DNA of 64,000 bases, taken from the NCBI GenBank assembly GCA_018645325.1, contig JABGOU010000017.1:1-64000 (forward strand). Reading direction: 5' to 3'. The notes beneath the pieces were generated by a model. It was given only the letters and a program-made list of their open reading frames with translations, had not been told where the DNA came from and ran no database searches. The translations under genes and the position numbers were made by a program. Source of the stretch: Desulfobacula sp. GTDB taxonomy: Bacteria > Desulfobacterota > Desulfobacteria > Desulfobacterales > Desulfobacteraceae. This document shows positions 9,794 to 18,114 of this stretch, one piece after another; within the stretch, counting starts at the first letter, position 1; the number at the start of each line of letters is the position of its first letter.

Positions 9794-10541
9794 GGTTCAA
9801 ATCTCCCTCAAGCTTGTCTAGGACATCTGCTTTTATATCCAATAATGCCGGATCATTAAACTTTCTGGGTTTGGGTGAATCCAGAATGAAATGCCTGAAT
9901 ATGGTCATGGGCATGGGGCTGAGCAGATAAATTTCATCTGCCAGCAGCAGGGCTTCCTCAATATCATGGGTAATCATGAGAATTGTTTTTTTAAATTCGG
10001 TCTGGAGAAGTAACAAAAGGGATTGAAGACTTCTCCTGGTGATGGTATCAAGCGCTGATAAAGGCTCATCCAACAGGATAAGATCCCGGTTGAACATCAG
10101 GGTTCTGACCAGAGCACACCTCTGACGCATGCCGCCGGACACCTGGTTGGGCATGTGTGACTCATATCCATTCAGTCCCAGGCGCTTAAAAAGGATACAA
10201 GCCTGGTTTTCAGCAGCTTTGATATCCTTGCCACGGGTTTTTGCAGGCAGCAAGGCATTGTCCAAAAGGGAAAACCAGGGCAAAAGCATATCCTTTTGCT
10301 GCATATATGCTGCATGATGGCTCAGGTTTGAAAGGGGTTCATGGTTCCATGAAAGTCTTCCCCCATCCAAATGTATGACACCTGTCAGGCCGTCGAACAA
10401 GGTACTTTTCCCACAGCCGGAAGGCCCCACCAGGACATGAAACCTGCCCTTATCAACTATGAGATCAAACCCGGAAAAGATCTTCTGGTTTTTAAAATAC
10501 TTTGTGAGATCAGATACCTGGAGCATAAAACAATCAACCAT
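9780..10541 (-). CDS. ABC transporter ATPase for a thiamine precursor (ThiZ-like)
   Basis: The 253-residue nucleotide-binding subunit has Walker A GPSGCGKST near 38-46, a Q loop in AAYMQQKDMLLPW, signature VSGGMRQRCAL, Walker B LILLDEPLSALD and the switch His in MITHD. It is closest to the nitrate/taurine/thiamine-precursor type ATPases. It is the first gene after the TPP riboswitch, so its translation or transcription is the direct point of control. No strong ribosome binding site is visible. An internal ATG at 10526 (MLQVSDL) is an alternative start that fits the family N terminus better. Confidence 0.88.
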   Translation of the reverse strand: MVDCFMLQVSDLTKYFKNQKIFSGFDLIVDKGRFHVLVGPSGCGKSTLFDGLTGVIHLDGGRLSWNHEPLSNLSHHAAYMQQKDMLLPWFSLLDNALLPAKTRGKDIKAAENQACILFKRLGLNGYESHMPNQVSGGMRQRCALVRTLMFNRDLILLDEPLSALDTITRRSLQSLLLLLQTEFKKTILMITHDIEEALLLADEIYLLSPMPMTIFRHFILDSPKPRKFNDPALLDIKADVLDKLEGDLNHEPG

Positions 10542-10611
10542 TCGTTAAAAAAATAAATACCAATGTGCAAATTGAATAAAGGCGGATGTAAATCCAAGGT
10601 AAATGAAGGGG

Positions 10612-10712
10612 ATCGACTTTCCTTCGCCAGCATGACCTGGATCAGGTTCCAGGGGTCGAAACAAAATTTTTAGTTTCCTCTCAGCCGATATTATCGGCTC
10701 CCCCAGTCCACC
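10612..10712 (-). promoter_or_regulatory. TPP riboswitch (THI element) of the thiamine operon
   Basis: Read on the minus strand, the conserved TPP aptamer core is plain. GGGGGAGCC and GGCTGAGAGG form the first arm with the CTGAGA motif. GACCCCTGGAACCTGATC carries the ACCTGATC motif, and the GCTGGCGAAGGAAAGTC end closes the structure. It lies about 70 bases ahead of the ATPase gene. In this class TPP binding represses the downstream genes. I do not see a clear terminator between aptamer and gene, so control may act on translation. Confidence 0.93.
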
Positions 10713-10911
10713 AATGCATATTGCATAAGTAACAAAGAAGATATCACGGACCCGGCCAACTTGTCAATCACCAGATGGATATTGCTATTTTTGCCCTGAT
10801 AACTTGAAAAAACGATAATGATCAAGTAAAATTTCTTTGAAAAATTTTTTAGCTGTGGAGCTGAAAATGTCTATGAAAAAAATAACAATTTATTTATTCA
10901 GGTGAATTTAA

Positions 10912-12345
10912 ATGACTATTCGCGATAAACTCAGCGATAAAATCGCTATCATGGATGTCACATTGGATGAATCTATTTATCCAAGAGAAAAGATTGATCA
11001 CACGCGTGTCCATATTTTTTCTGAAAATCTAAGGGAGGGCTTTAAATTTGACCCCATTGAAGTTCAAATTCATCCTGACAAAAAAGGAAAATACCGGATA
11101 TTGGATGGGGTGCATAGATGGAACGCTCATAAAGAAGTTGGTTTAACTGATATATCCGTAATTATAAGAGATTTAAAAGCAATTGATCCTTTGCTTTATG
11201 CCGCCAAAATGGCAATTGGACCAAAGCAGCTCACTGAAAAGGAAACCAGATCTACTGCTCGACGCGCTTTTAAAAAAAATCCCGGATTAACCTCTTCAGA
11301 AATTGGCAAGCTTATTGGAAGATCCCGGCAAACTATTGACAATTATATTGCCGATTTAAGAGCGGTTCAACAAATTAAACTTGATCGAAAAATCTGGCTA
11401 ATGAACCGCTTAGGAATCCCTCAAGACAGAATTGCCAGGCGTTTAGGGGAAACCCGAGATATTATCCGGAGCCATTTGGGGGAAATGCCAATATTGGCAA
11501 AATCCCCATTTGCCGATTTATCCCTTGGATTAACCATTCCCCAGGTGGCAACCAAACATAATTGGAGTGAACCCATGCTGTGGTCACTTGTTTTAGAGGG
11601 ACAAAATGATCAAGCTCGTTTTAAAGCGTTGGGCTGGGGGTTGCGCACATGGGATTTGTGGAACTTCAATGAGTGTGATTCCCGGTTCGGAGATGACTGG
11701 CCTGGGCGTATTCCCGCCCAGATGATCGGGCACATTCTTTTTTATTTTTCCCATCCCCGTGACCTGATTTTTGATCCAATGGCAGGTGGCGGTGTAACAG
11801 CAGATACCTGTCTGGCATTAGGCAGAAAATGCTGGAGCCTGGATATGGAAGACCGGCCGGACTCTCGCCCTGAAATTGAACCCTACTACTGGGACATGGG
11901 GATTAAAAGCTGGGGAAATACCATCCTTGGGGGCAGGGAAAAGCCGGACCTGATTATTTTTGATCCTCCCTATTTTCAGAAAAAAGCTGCCGACTATGGA
12001 GAGAAAAGCATTGCCCAGATGTCCCGAAGTGCATACCTGAACTTTCTGGATAATTTTTTCAGGTTCCTTAAAAAAACAACCAAGAAAACAACCCGGCTTG
12101 CCTTAATCAATTCTGACTGGCGTGACTTTCAAAGCTGTCCTGCTTTAGAAGAAGAAACGCAAAACGCGATCCTCTTAACGGATTATTATAAAATATTGGA
12201 GGGGGCAGGCTGGGAATTGACCCATATCATACAGGCACCATTGTCCTCAGAACGGTTTAATGCGATCTCTGTCAGTGCCATGCAGAAGAAAAAAATTCTG
12301 GGCGTTACCAGCCGATATATTCTCCTGCTGAAGCAAAAAAGCTAA
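10912..12345 (+). CDS. ParB/sulfiredoxin-like domain fused to an adenine-type DNA methyltransferase
   Basis: The 477-residue protein has a ParB N-terminal-like nuclease/NTP-binding domain (about 15-95) with YRILDGVHRWNAHKEVG. A helix-turn-helix in LTSSEIGKLIGRSRQTIDNYI (about 120-145) follows, then a Rossmann methyltransferase (about 265-477). SAM motif DPMAGGG is at Asp288 and catalytic motif DPPYF at Asp351, which suggests N6-adenine (or N4-cytosine) methylation. Such fusions occur in phages and mobile islands, usually without a matching nuclease, and none is seen here. It lies just upstream of a HigBA pair. A 91% identical remnant of its 5' end lies at 32698. Confidence 0.82.
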   Translation: MTIRDKLSDKIAIMDVTLDESIYPREKIDHTRVHIFSENLREGFKFDPIEVQIHPDKKGKYRILDGVHRWNAHKEVGLTDISVIIRDLKAIDPLLYAAKMAIGPKQLTEKETRSTARRAFKKNPGLTSSEIGKLIGRSRQTIDNYIADLRAVQQIKLDRKIWLMNRLGIPQDRIARRLGETRDIIRSHLGEMPILAKSPFADLSLGLTIPQVATKHNWSEPMLWSLVLEGQNDQARFKALGWGLRTWDLWNFNECDSRFGDDWPGRIPAQMIGHILFYFSHPRDLIFDPMAGGGVTADTCLALGRKCWSLDMEDRPDSRPEIEPYYWDMGIKSWGNTILGGREKPDLIIFDPPYFQKKAADYGEKSIAQMSRSAYLNFLDNFFRFLKKTTKKTTRLALINSDWRDFQSCPALEEETQNAILLTDYYKILEGAGWELTHIIQAPLSSERFNAISVSAMQKKKILGVTSRYILLLKQKS

Positions 12346-12622
12346 ATAATAATTACATGTCCGGATATCAAAAGGTTTTCAAGAATTCAGAATCAATTAG
12401 ATAAATACTATAGTGAAAGAAATGAGCATTTTAGGCAGTACCCGAAACAGGCGGGCAAAAAAAATTTGGGGCAAAGAAAGGGTGACACCAACTTTTGATG
12501 AAAGTAAGAACTGCAAAGATCCAATGTATTGATAATAGTTATTTTACTAAATTCTTAAACCGCAATAATCATGGAACATTTTAGATTAACTGATGAATGC
12601 TTCTATCCACCTATAAAAAATA

Positions 12623-12651
12623 TTGACGATTGACGTAATACGTCATATTAT
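12623..12651 (+). promoter_or_regulatory. Promoter and palindromic operator of the higBA operon
   Basis: TTGACG at 12623-12628 and TATTAT at 12646-12651 are separated by 17 bases, a good sigma-70 promoter. The spacer holds the perfect palindrome TGACGTA-A-TACGTCA (12631-12645), placed where a HigA dimer could block RNA polymerase. The expected start of transcription falls at or within a base or two of the higB ATG (12658), so the message may be leaderless; there is no Shine-Dalgarno sequence before this ATG. Confidence 0.65.
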
Positions 12652-12657
12652 ATTAGC

Positions 12658-12972
12658 ATGATTAAATCTTTTAAAAATAAAGATACGGCAAAGCTTTTTA
12701 ACGACTTGGATGTAAGAAAATTCAGGAGTATATCCAGGGCCGCCAGAATAAAGCTTGAAGTGTTGAATGCAGCCGTTTCTTTAAGCAGTTTAAGGGTACC
12801 ACCAGGGAATAGGCTTGAACAATTAAAAGGTAATAGAAAAAATCAACACAGCATTAGAATCAATGACCAGTGGCGCATTTGTTTCATTTGGAAGGAAGAA
12901 AATGCCCATGATGTTGAAATTATTGATTATCATAAGGGGGAAAAATTATGGGAAAAAAATTATCTCCAGTAA
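12658..12972 (+). CDS. higB: HigB-type toxin (RelE/ParE-fold mRNA interferase)
   Basis: The 104-residue basic protein of the HigB/plasmid-maintenance killer family has GNRLEQLKGNRKNQHSIRINDQWRICF, with the arginine-rich strand that binds RNA, and ends in VEIIDYHKGE. The toxin-first order with the antitoxin second is typical for HigBA. The 3' end overlaps the antitoxin gene by 25 bases, giving translational coupling. HigB cleaves mRNA on the ribosome; activity here is inferred from the intact length and motifs. Confidence 0.9.
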   Translation: MIKSFKNKDTAKLFNDLDVRKFRSISRAARIKLEVLNAAVSLSSLRVPPGNRLEQLKGNRKNQHSIRINDQWRICFIWKEENAHDVEIIDYHKGEKLWEKNYLQ

Positions 12973-13274
12973 CACCAGGCGATGTGCTCATAGAAGAATT
13001 TCTAAGACCAATGGGCATTAGTCAGAGTCAATTGGCAAAAGATATCAACGTTCCACCAAACAGGATAAGTCAAATCATTCATGGCAAAAGGGAAATTTCT
13101 GCGGACACAGCACTAAGGTTAGGCAGATATTTTGGAATCGAACCAGAATTTTGGTTAAATTTGCAGCTCCGTTATAACATGAAAATAACTATAAGTAAGA
13201 TGGGGGGGAAAATTGAAAAGGAGGTAAAAGTCCATTTTTCAAATACACACGGTCAAAATTTTTCTCCTACATAG
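12948..13274 (+). CDS. higA: HigA-type antitoxin with XRE helix-turn-helix
   Basis: The 108-residue protein starts with KLSPVTPGDVLIEEFLRPMG and carries an XRE-type helix-turn-helix (SQSQLAKDINVPPNRISQIIHG, about 24-45). The conserved LRLGRYFGIEPEFWLNLQ follows. It should neutralise HigB and repress the operon through the palindrome upstream of higB. The last 20 residues are not typical of the family and may reflect a shifted end. The stop codon is TAG. Confidence 0.9.
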   Translation: MGKKLSPVTPGDVLIEEFLRPMGISQSQLAKDINVPPNRISQIIHGKREISADTALRLGRYFGIEPEFWLNLQLRYNMKITISKMGGKIEKEVKVHFSNTHGQNFSPT

Positions 13275-13568
13275 TATTGCAATCTGCCGCCTTGTTACAA
13301 ACTTGCGACACAACTTATGACATCCCTCAATAAACTTTTGTCCCATCAGTTCGGACATATGGGCCACAATCCAATTTGTGACTAAATCGTGGGCTACAAA
13401 ATCCCAACAAAAAAGTACTAACGGACGTGCCACAAATTTTTGTGGTTGATTTCCGGTGTTTTTTAGAAAAAGAAAACCCCACAATGTGTCTATTTTTAAA
13501 CCCTATTTTCTTACCTTGTTTCTATGTGTACTGACATTTCAAAGACTCAGTGCCGGCAAAAATTGGTA

Positions 13569-13760
13569 ACCCCATATGTTGTATATGAATGTTTTTCAGT
13601 TTTGAATTTTTGATTCAACTGGTGCTCTTTATAACTCTGTGGCAGCTGTTCAGGATGATTTTTCATATTCAAGTTGATAAAGTACCAATATATCAAAATT
13701 ATTTTGATATTTTTCTCCGGGATCTGAACAAAATTATCTCAATCTCCAATTATGTTGAAT
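13569..13760 (+). repeat. Dispersed intergenic repeat, longest copy (copy D)
   Basis: The 718-base gap between higA and the hybrid kinase holds no convincing gene. This stretch resembles several other gaps by eye. Its first half (ACCCCATATG, GTATATGA) matches 38288-38372. Its second half (TTTCATATTCAAGTT, TCTCCGGGATCTGAACA, ATCTCCAATTATGTTGAATGG) matches 45326-45420, parts of 16725-16817 and 27505-27555. The copies are diverged with short insertions. Function is unknown. Nothing else is recognised in 13275-13568 or 13761-13992. Confidence 0.45.
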
Positions 13761-13992
13761 GGAAGCTTCGCCCGCTCGCTTGTGGCGGTTTACCATATAC
13801 TTGAATGGAAAATTTTTGCAAAACAAATGCTGCTCCTATAGGTACTTATACCTATTGTGCTTACTACAAAAATATGTTCTGTTACAAAGATTGAATATGA
13901 AATTGACCTGAGAAAAAATAAAATATTTTTGCCTTTAAACATTTTTAAGATGCATAAAATATTTTAGATCACTGAATTTGGAGCTTTGCCAT

Positions 13993-14106
13993 ATGATTCA
14001 AAAAACCACCTATGAAGAATTAGAAAAATGGATTCAGGAATTAGAAAAACAAAATCCAAGGGTCTTATTAATAAATATCATGGAGACATGTAACAAATAT
14101 GTCTGA
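13993..14106 (+). pseudogene. 37-codon remnant of a histidine-kinase N terminus
   Basis: This short frame begins MIQKTTYEELEKWIQELEKQ, the typical opening coiled coil of the PAS kinases in this lineage, and ends a few bases inside the following kinase gene in another frame. The following gene begins with its own version of the same opening (MSEKPNYEAYEQRIIELS). It therefore looks like the head of a second kinase whose body was lost, or a duplication with a frameshift. Use as a coupling leader peptide cannot be excluded. Confidence 0.4.
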
Positions 14107-16651
14107 AAAGCCTAATTATGAAGCATATGAACAAAGAATCATAGAGTTATCGACTCAACTTTCCGAAAGCAAAAAACTTGAGAAAGCACTGCAGGAGAGT
14201 GAGAAGAAGTATCGCCACATAGTGGAATCCACCGATGATTGGGTCTGGTCCGTTGATATTAAAGGTATTCATACCTTCACGAATAAATCAATAGAACAAC
14301 ACTTGGGTTATAAGGTAGAGGAGAGTACAGGCAGTGATTCTTTCCAATTAATGCATCCTGACGACAAAGATGGTATTCAGAAAACATTTCAGGAATCAGT
14401 AGACCAGAAGAAAGGATGGTCTGATCTTGTAATACGTTGGATTCATAAAGATGGATCAATTCGATACTTTGAGAGCTCTGCTCATCCAGTTTTCGACGGT
14501 GATGACAATCTGATCGGCTTTAATGGTATTGATAGGGATATCACTGATCGCAAACAGATTTTAGAACGAACCGAACGTTTGAATAGTTTAAATGAAAGAT
14601 TGCTTGTCTCAGGCGGACTTAACTATAAAGTTAAACTAATCACTGAAGAAATAATAAAAATATTTAAAGCAGACTTTGCTCGAATTTGGATGATTAAACC
14701 AGGAGATTTATGTGATTCTGAATGCAAGCATGCTAAAATCACAGAAGGGCCAGATGTATGCCGCTATAGAGAACGTTGTCTTCATCTTTTAGCCAGTTCA
14801 GGACGTTATACTCATATAGACGGTGGACACGGGCGAGTGCCATTCGGAAGTTACAAAATTGGAAAGATTGCTTCAGGGGATGAACCTAAATTTCTTACTA
14901 ATGATGTTGTAAATGATCCTCGTGTTAGCGATCATGAATGGTCCATAAAGCTCGGTTTAGTTTCCTTTGCGGGTTATAGGCTTCTTTCCGATGACGGTGG
15001 TGTTATTGGAGTTTTGGCTTTGTTCAGTAAACAAGCAATTTCTCCAGAAGAAGACGCTCTGCTTGAAAATCTTGCCGCCACGACCACCCACATCATCCAG
15101 AAAGCCAAGACAGAGGAAGCACTGCGGATATCCCATGAAAGATTTATTACTGTTTTGGATGGTATTGATGCTACCGTTTATGTGGCCGATATGCAGACCT
15201 ATGAAATCCTGTTTATGAACAAGTTCATGAAAGATACCTTCGGAAAAGATCTGGCTGGTAAAATATGCTGGAATGTTTTTCGGGGAGAATCCGGCCCTTG
15301 CAAGCATTGCAAAAATTCCAGCTTAGTAGACAAAAATGGAATGCCCACAGGGGTTAAAGTCTGGCAGGATGAAAATCCAATCACAGGAAAATATTATGTT
15401 AATCATGATAGGGCTATCCAATGGACAGATGGACGATTGGTTAAACTTCAAATAGCGACAGATATTACTGACCTTAAAACGATGGAAGAAGAACTTCGTC
15501 AGGCACGGAAAATGGAATCCATAGGTACTCTTGCCGGTGGTATCGCCCATGATTTTAACAATATTCTTTTTCCCATAATGGGCCATACTGAAATGCTGTT
15601 GGAAGATATCCCTGAAGACAGCCCATCCCGAAATAGTCTTAAGGAAATTCACACCGCCACCTTAAGAGCTAAAAACCTGGTAAAACAAATCCTTACATTT
15701 TCTCGTCAAGAAAGAAGTGAATTAAATCTGATGAAGATACAACCAATCATAAAGGAAACGTTAAAACTCATCAGGGCTACAATCCCTACAACAATTGAAA
15801 TCAAGCAAGACATTCAAACTGACTGTGGTGCAGTCAAAGCTGATCCAACACAAATTCATCAAATTGTAATGAACCTTGCAACCAATGCTTATCATGCTGT
15901 GGAAGAAACTGGTGGAGAATTGAATATAAGATTGAAAGAAGTTGAATTTGGAGATCTTGATTTGTTTAATCCAGACATAAATCCGCCTAAATATGCTCGC
16001 TTAAGCATATCGGATACAGGCAAAGGCATGGATAAAGATATAATAAAGAAAATATTTGATCCTTTTTTCACCACTAAAGAAACAGGTAAAGGCACAGGGA
16101 TGGGACTGTCAGTTGTTCATGGTATTGTAAAAAATATGAATGGTACTATCAAGGTTGACAGTAGACCTGACAAAGGCACTGAATTTCATATATATCTGCC
16201 ATTAGCAGAGGCTGTGATAGAACAACAACAGGCAACCAATGAAGCATCATACATCCAGAATGGTACTGAACACATTTTGCTTGTGGATGATGAGAACATT
16301 GTAGCGACAGTAGTGAAACAAATGCTGGAGCGTTTGGGTTATCAGGTTACAGCACGTACCAGCAGTATAGAAGCACTTGAAGCTTTCCGTGCATCATCTG
16401 ATAAATTTGATATAATAATTACTGATATGCAAATGCCTAATATGTCTGGCGACAAACTTGCATTTGAACTGACTAAAATACGTCCTGATATTCCTATATT
16501 GCTTTGCACAGGTTTTAGTGAAACCATGTCTGAAGAAAAAGCATTTTCTATGGGTATTAAGGGTTTTCTATTAAAACCGATTGTATTGAAAGATCTTTCC
16601 CAGAAAATACGGGAAGTCCTGGATAGTAACAAGAATAAAAATACAAATTAA
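14099..16651 (+). CDS. Hybrid sensor histidine kinase: PAS, Cys-rich GAF, PAS, kinase, receiver
   Basis: The 850-residue cytoplasmic protein has an N-terminal coiled coil (1-35), PAS (about 35-155), GAF (about 165-335) and a second PAS (about 345-460). HisKA follows with His484 in GGIAHDFNNI, then HATPase (about 580-705) with DTGKGMD and GTGMGLSVV, and a C-terminal receiver (about 722-840) with phospho-acceptor in IIITDMQMPNMSG. The GAF domain contains four cysteines in a C-x3-C-x11-C-x5-C pattern (LCDSEC, then VCRYRERC). That hints at a metal, heme or Fe-S sensor, although this is inference. No separate output gene is nearby. Confidence 0.9.
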   Translation: MSEKPNYEAYEQRIIELSTQLSESKKLEKALQESEKKYRHIVESTDDWVWSVDIKGIHTFTNKSIEQHLGYKVEESTGSDSFQLMHPDDKDGIQKTFQESVDQKKGWSDLVIRWIHKDGSIRYFESSAHPVFDGDDNLIGFNGIDRDITDRKQILERTERLNSLNERLLVSGGLNYKVKLITEEIIKIFKADFARIWMIKPGDLCDSECKHAKITEGPDVCRYRERCLHLLASSGRYTHIDGGHGRVPFGSYKIGKIASGDEPKFLTNDVVNDPRVSDHEWSIKLGLVSFAGYRLLSDDGGVIGVLALFSKQAISPEEDALLENLAATTTHIIQKAKTEEALRISHERFITVLDGIDATVYVADMQTYEILFMNKFMKDTFGKDLAGKICWNVFRGESGPCKHCKNSSLVDKNGMPTGVKVWQDENPITGKYYVNHDRAIQWTDGRLVKLQIATDITDLKTMEEELRQARKMESIGTLAGGIAHDFNNILFPIMGHTEMLLEDIPEDSPSRNSLKEIHTATLRAKNLVKQILTFSRQERSELNLMKIQPIIKETLKLIRATIPTTIEIKQDIQTDCGAVKADPTQIHQIVMNLATNAYHAVEETGGELNIRLKEVEFGDLDLFNPDINPPKYARLSISDTGKGMDKDIIKKIFDPFFTTKETGKGTGMGLSVVHGIVKNMNGTIKVDSRPDKGTEFHIYLPLAEAVIEQQQATNEASYIQNGTEHILLVDDENIVATVVKQMLERLGYQVTARTSSIEALEAFRASSDKFDIIITDMQMPNMSGDKLAFELTKIRPDIPILLCTGFSETMSEEKAFSMGIKGFLLKPIVLKDLSQKIREVLDSNKNKNTN

Positions 16652-16689
16652 TTGCCTACATCTTGTGGTAGGAGAAAATTATTCTTGGT

Positions 16690-16825
16690 TCAACTTTATG
16701 AACCTTGCAGCACTATCGCAAGCCATTCTTCCATATTAAACGATATAATAAAAATTTAGAGTCGCATATTTCAGGGAATTATTTTTCAGGATTTGAGCGG
16801 CTGTAAAGTGTATCTCCAATTATGT
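16690..16825 (+). repeat. Dispersed intergenic repeat, partial copy (copy C)
   Basis: This lies in the 365-base gap after the hybrid kinase. TGAACC, AAGCCATTCTTCCATATT and TATCTCCAATTATGTTG line up with the corresponding blocks at 45296-45410 and 13660-13757. A shorter piece, TGAACCAAAACTATTGTCAGAAGC, recurs at 17716-17740. Between the blocks the similarity is weak. No gene is recognised from 16826 to 17016. Confidence 0.35.
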
Positions 16826-17016
16826 TGCCAGTTTTACCCCGCTTGATCCTGCAAACCCCGCCCCAATATTTTAAGTAATGCCCCGCCAGTTCTCCGTTTA
16901 GGACTAAAATTAGGTAACCGCTCAACAATAAGGACCATTCCTACCTAAATTCATCAACTACTAAAAGTGTGGCACACCAATAATAAATTAGCCAATGCGG
17001 AACTATTATTTATTCC

Positions 17017-17540
17017 CTAATACAATGAAAGGATTCCATCCTCATGCCCCATATAGATGCTTCCATCCTCAGAAATCACAGGAGATCTGTTAAACCAACC
17101 AATTGCATTACCAGAAGGAGAAGTTAGCTGCCAGGCATCAATCTCCCATTTCAATACTCCATCAGACTGTATAGCATAGAGCTTAGCCCCCCCATCCGTA
17201 ATAAGTACAGTTCCATTACCATCAATTGCCACAGACGAACCATTTAGGGAATTAGAGAGCAAATATTTCCATTTAAGGGTTCCTTCAGGATTAATGGCAT
17301 AGAGATAGTAATCATTTGTTCCTATATATATTGTACCATCTGAGGCAGTCCTGGCTTGTATGGATTAGGGGTATAGTATAGCGTATAACCAGTTGCAGCT
17401 GTGATAGATGTCCAGGAGAGTGATATATCAAGTCCTGACGTTGAGACACTAAGAGATGGAGCATCAATGGCAAATGCGTTGACAGTCAGAGCAATAGATA
17501 AAATAATACCAACCCATCCTGCTAAGAGTTTCTTTTTCAT
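17017..17540 (-). pseudogene. Remnant of a secreted FN3 and PQQ-like beta-propeller protein
   Basis: The frame starts at 17540 with a good signal peptide (MKKKLLAGWVGIILSIALTV, cut after AFA). A fibronectin type III start follows (DAPSLSVSTSGLDISLSW, GYTLYYTPNPY), which then runs into a stop near 17322. From about 17345 the neighbouring frame continues with PQQ-type propeller repeats (SDGTIYIGTND, YLYAINPEGTLKWKY, GTVLITDGGAKLYAIQSDG) to 17017. A deletion with a frame change has joined the two parts, removing most of the FN3 domain, and the propeller is itself cut short. The intact signal-FN3 head is very like that of the secreted protein at 38746. Confidence 0.65.
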
Positions 17541-17781
17541 TTCGATGTTCCTTCTGAGATTTTGTATATGCATCTTGATTACGTACATTCTAACTTACGT
17601 CACAATTAAATTGGCACTTGCTTTTTGTCAATAGAATTTTAAAAGATTATTAAAGAGTTGAAATGTGCATCCACCCCTAATCGAGAACAACATGTTCAGT
17701 GTTTGAATTACAATATATGAACCAAAACTATTGTCAGAAGCTATTCTCTCGCATAATTTTTATAGATCGTTTGAAATACTC

Positions 17782-18066
17782 TCACAAATTCACACCATCA
17801 ATTATTTTTAAAGGATCTTTGCTTCCCCCGTTAACAAGAACAAGAGCGGGTGCTCTTCTGGATACAACATCCATGCCCATTTCCCAGGCTGCAGTAATCA
17901 TATCCATATGCATCATTTTTGCCATATCCGGTTGAGACTTGAGTAAACTTTTCATCCAATCTATGACGTGTGAACTTAATTCGGTGACCTTTTCTTTTTC
18001 AACCGCCTTGCTTTTATAATTTCGTATGGATCGCCTGTACCGCAAGAAATGTTCAGTCTGTTGCAT
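17782..18066 (-). pseudogene. Nitroreductase-family remnant with internal deletion
   Basis: The 94-residue frame starts like a nitroreductase, FLRYRRSIRNYKSKAVEKEK, then jumps straight to VTELSSHVIDWMKSLL. The FMN-binding stretch that normally lies between (an arginine-alanine-proline-serine-rich loop) is missing. It continues MDVVSRRAPALVLVNGGSKD and ends early, so the second half of the fold is also absent. It cannot be a working flavoprotein. It sits just downstream of metF at the edge of the GC-rich module and may mark a recombination border. Confidence 0.6.
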
Positions 18067-18114
18067 TGCGGCTGACCTTCAGGGTTTCGTAATAACCTTG
18101 TGAACGCATGGGTT

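Noticed and set aside
12422..12532. 36-codon frame (MSILGSTRNRRAKKIWGKER) between the methyltransferase and higB
   Set aside because: No ribosome binding site and no recognised family; it may be chance in a gap of about 280 bases.
13239..13484. 81-codon minus-strand frame after higA
   Set aside because: It overlaps the end of higA, shows no domain and has no ribosome site; treated as part of the featureless gap.
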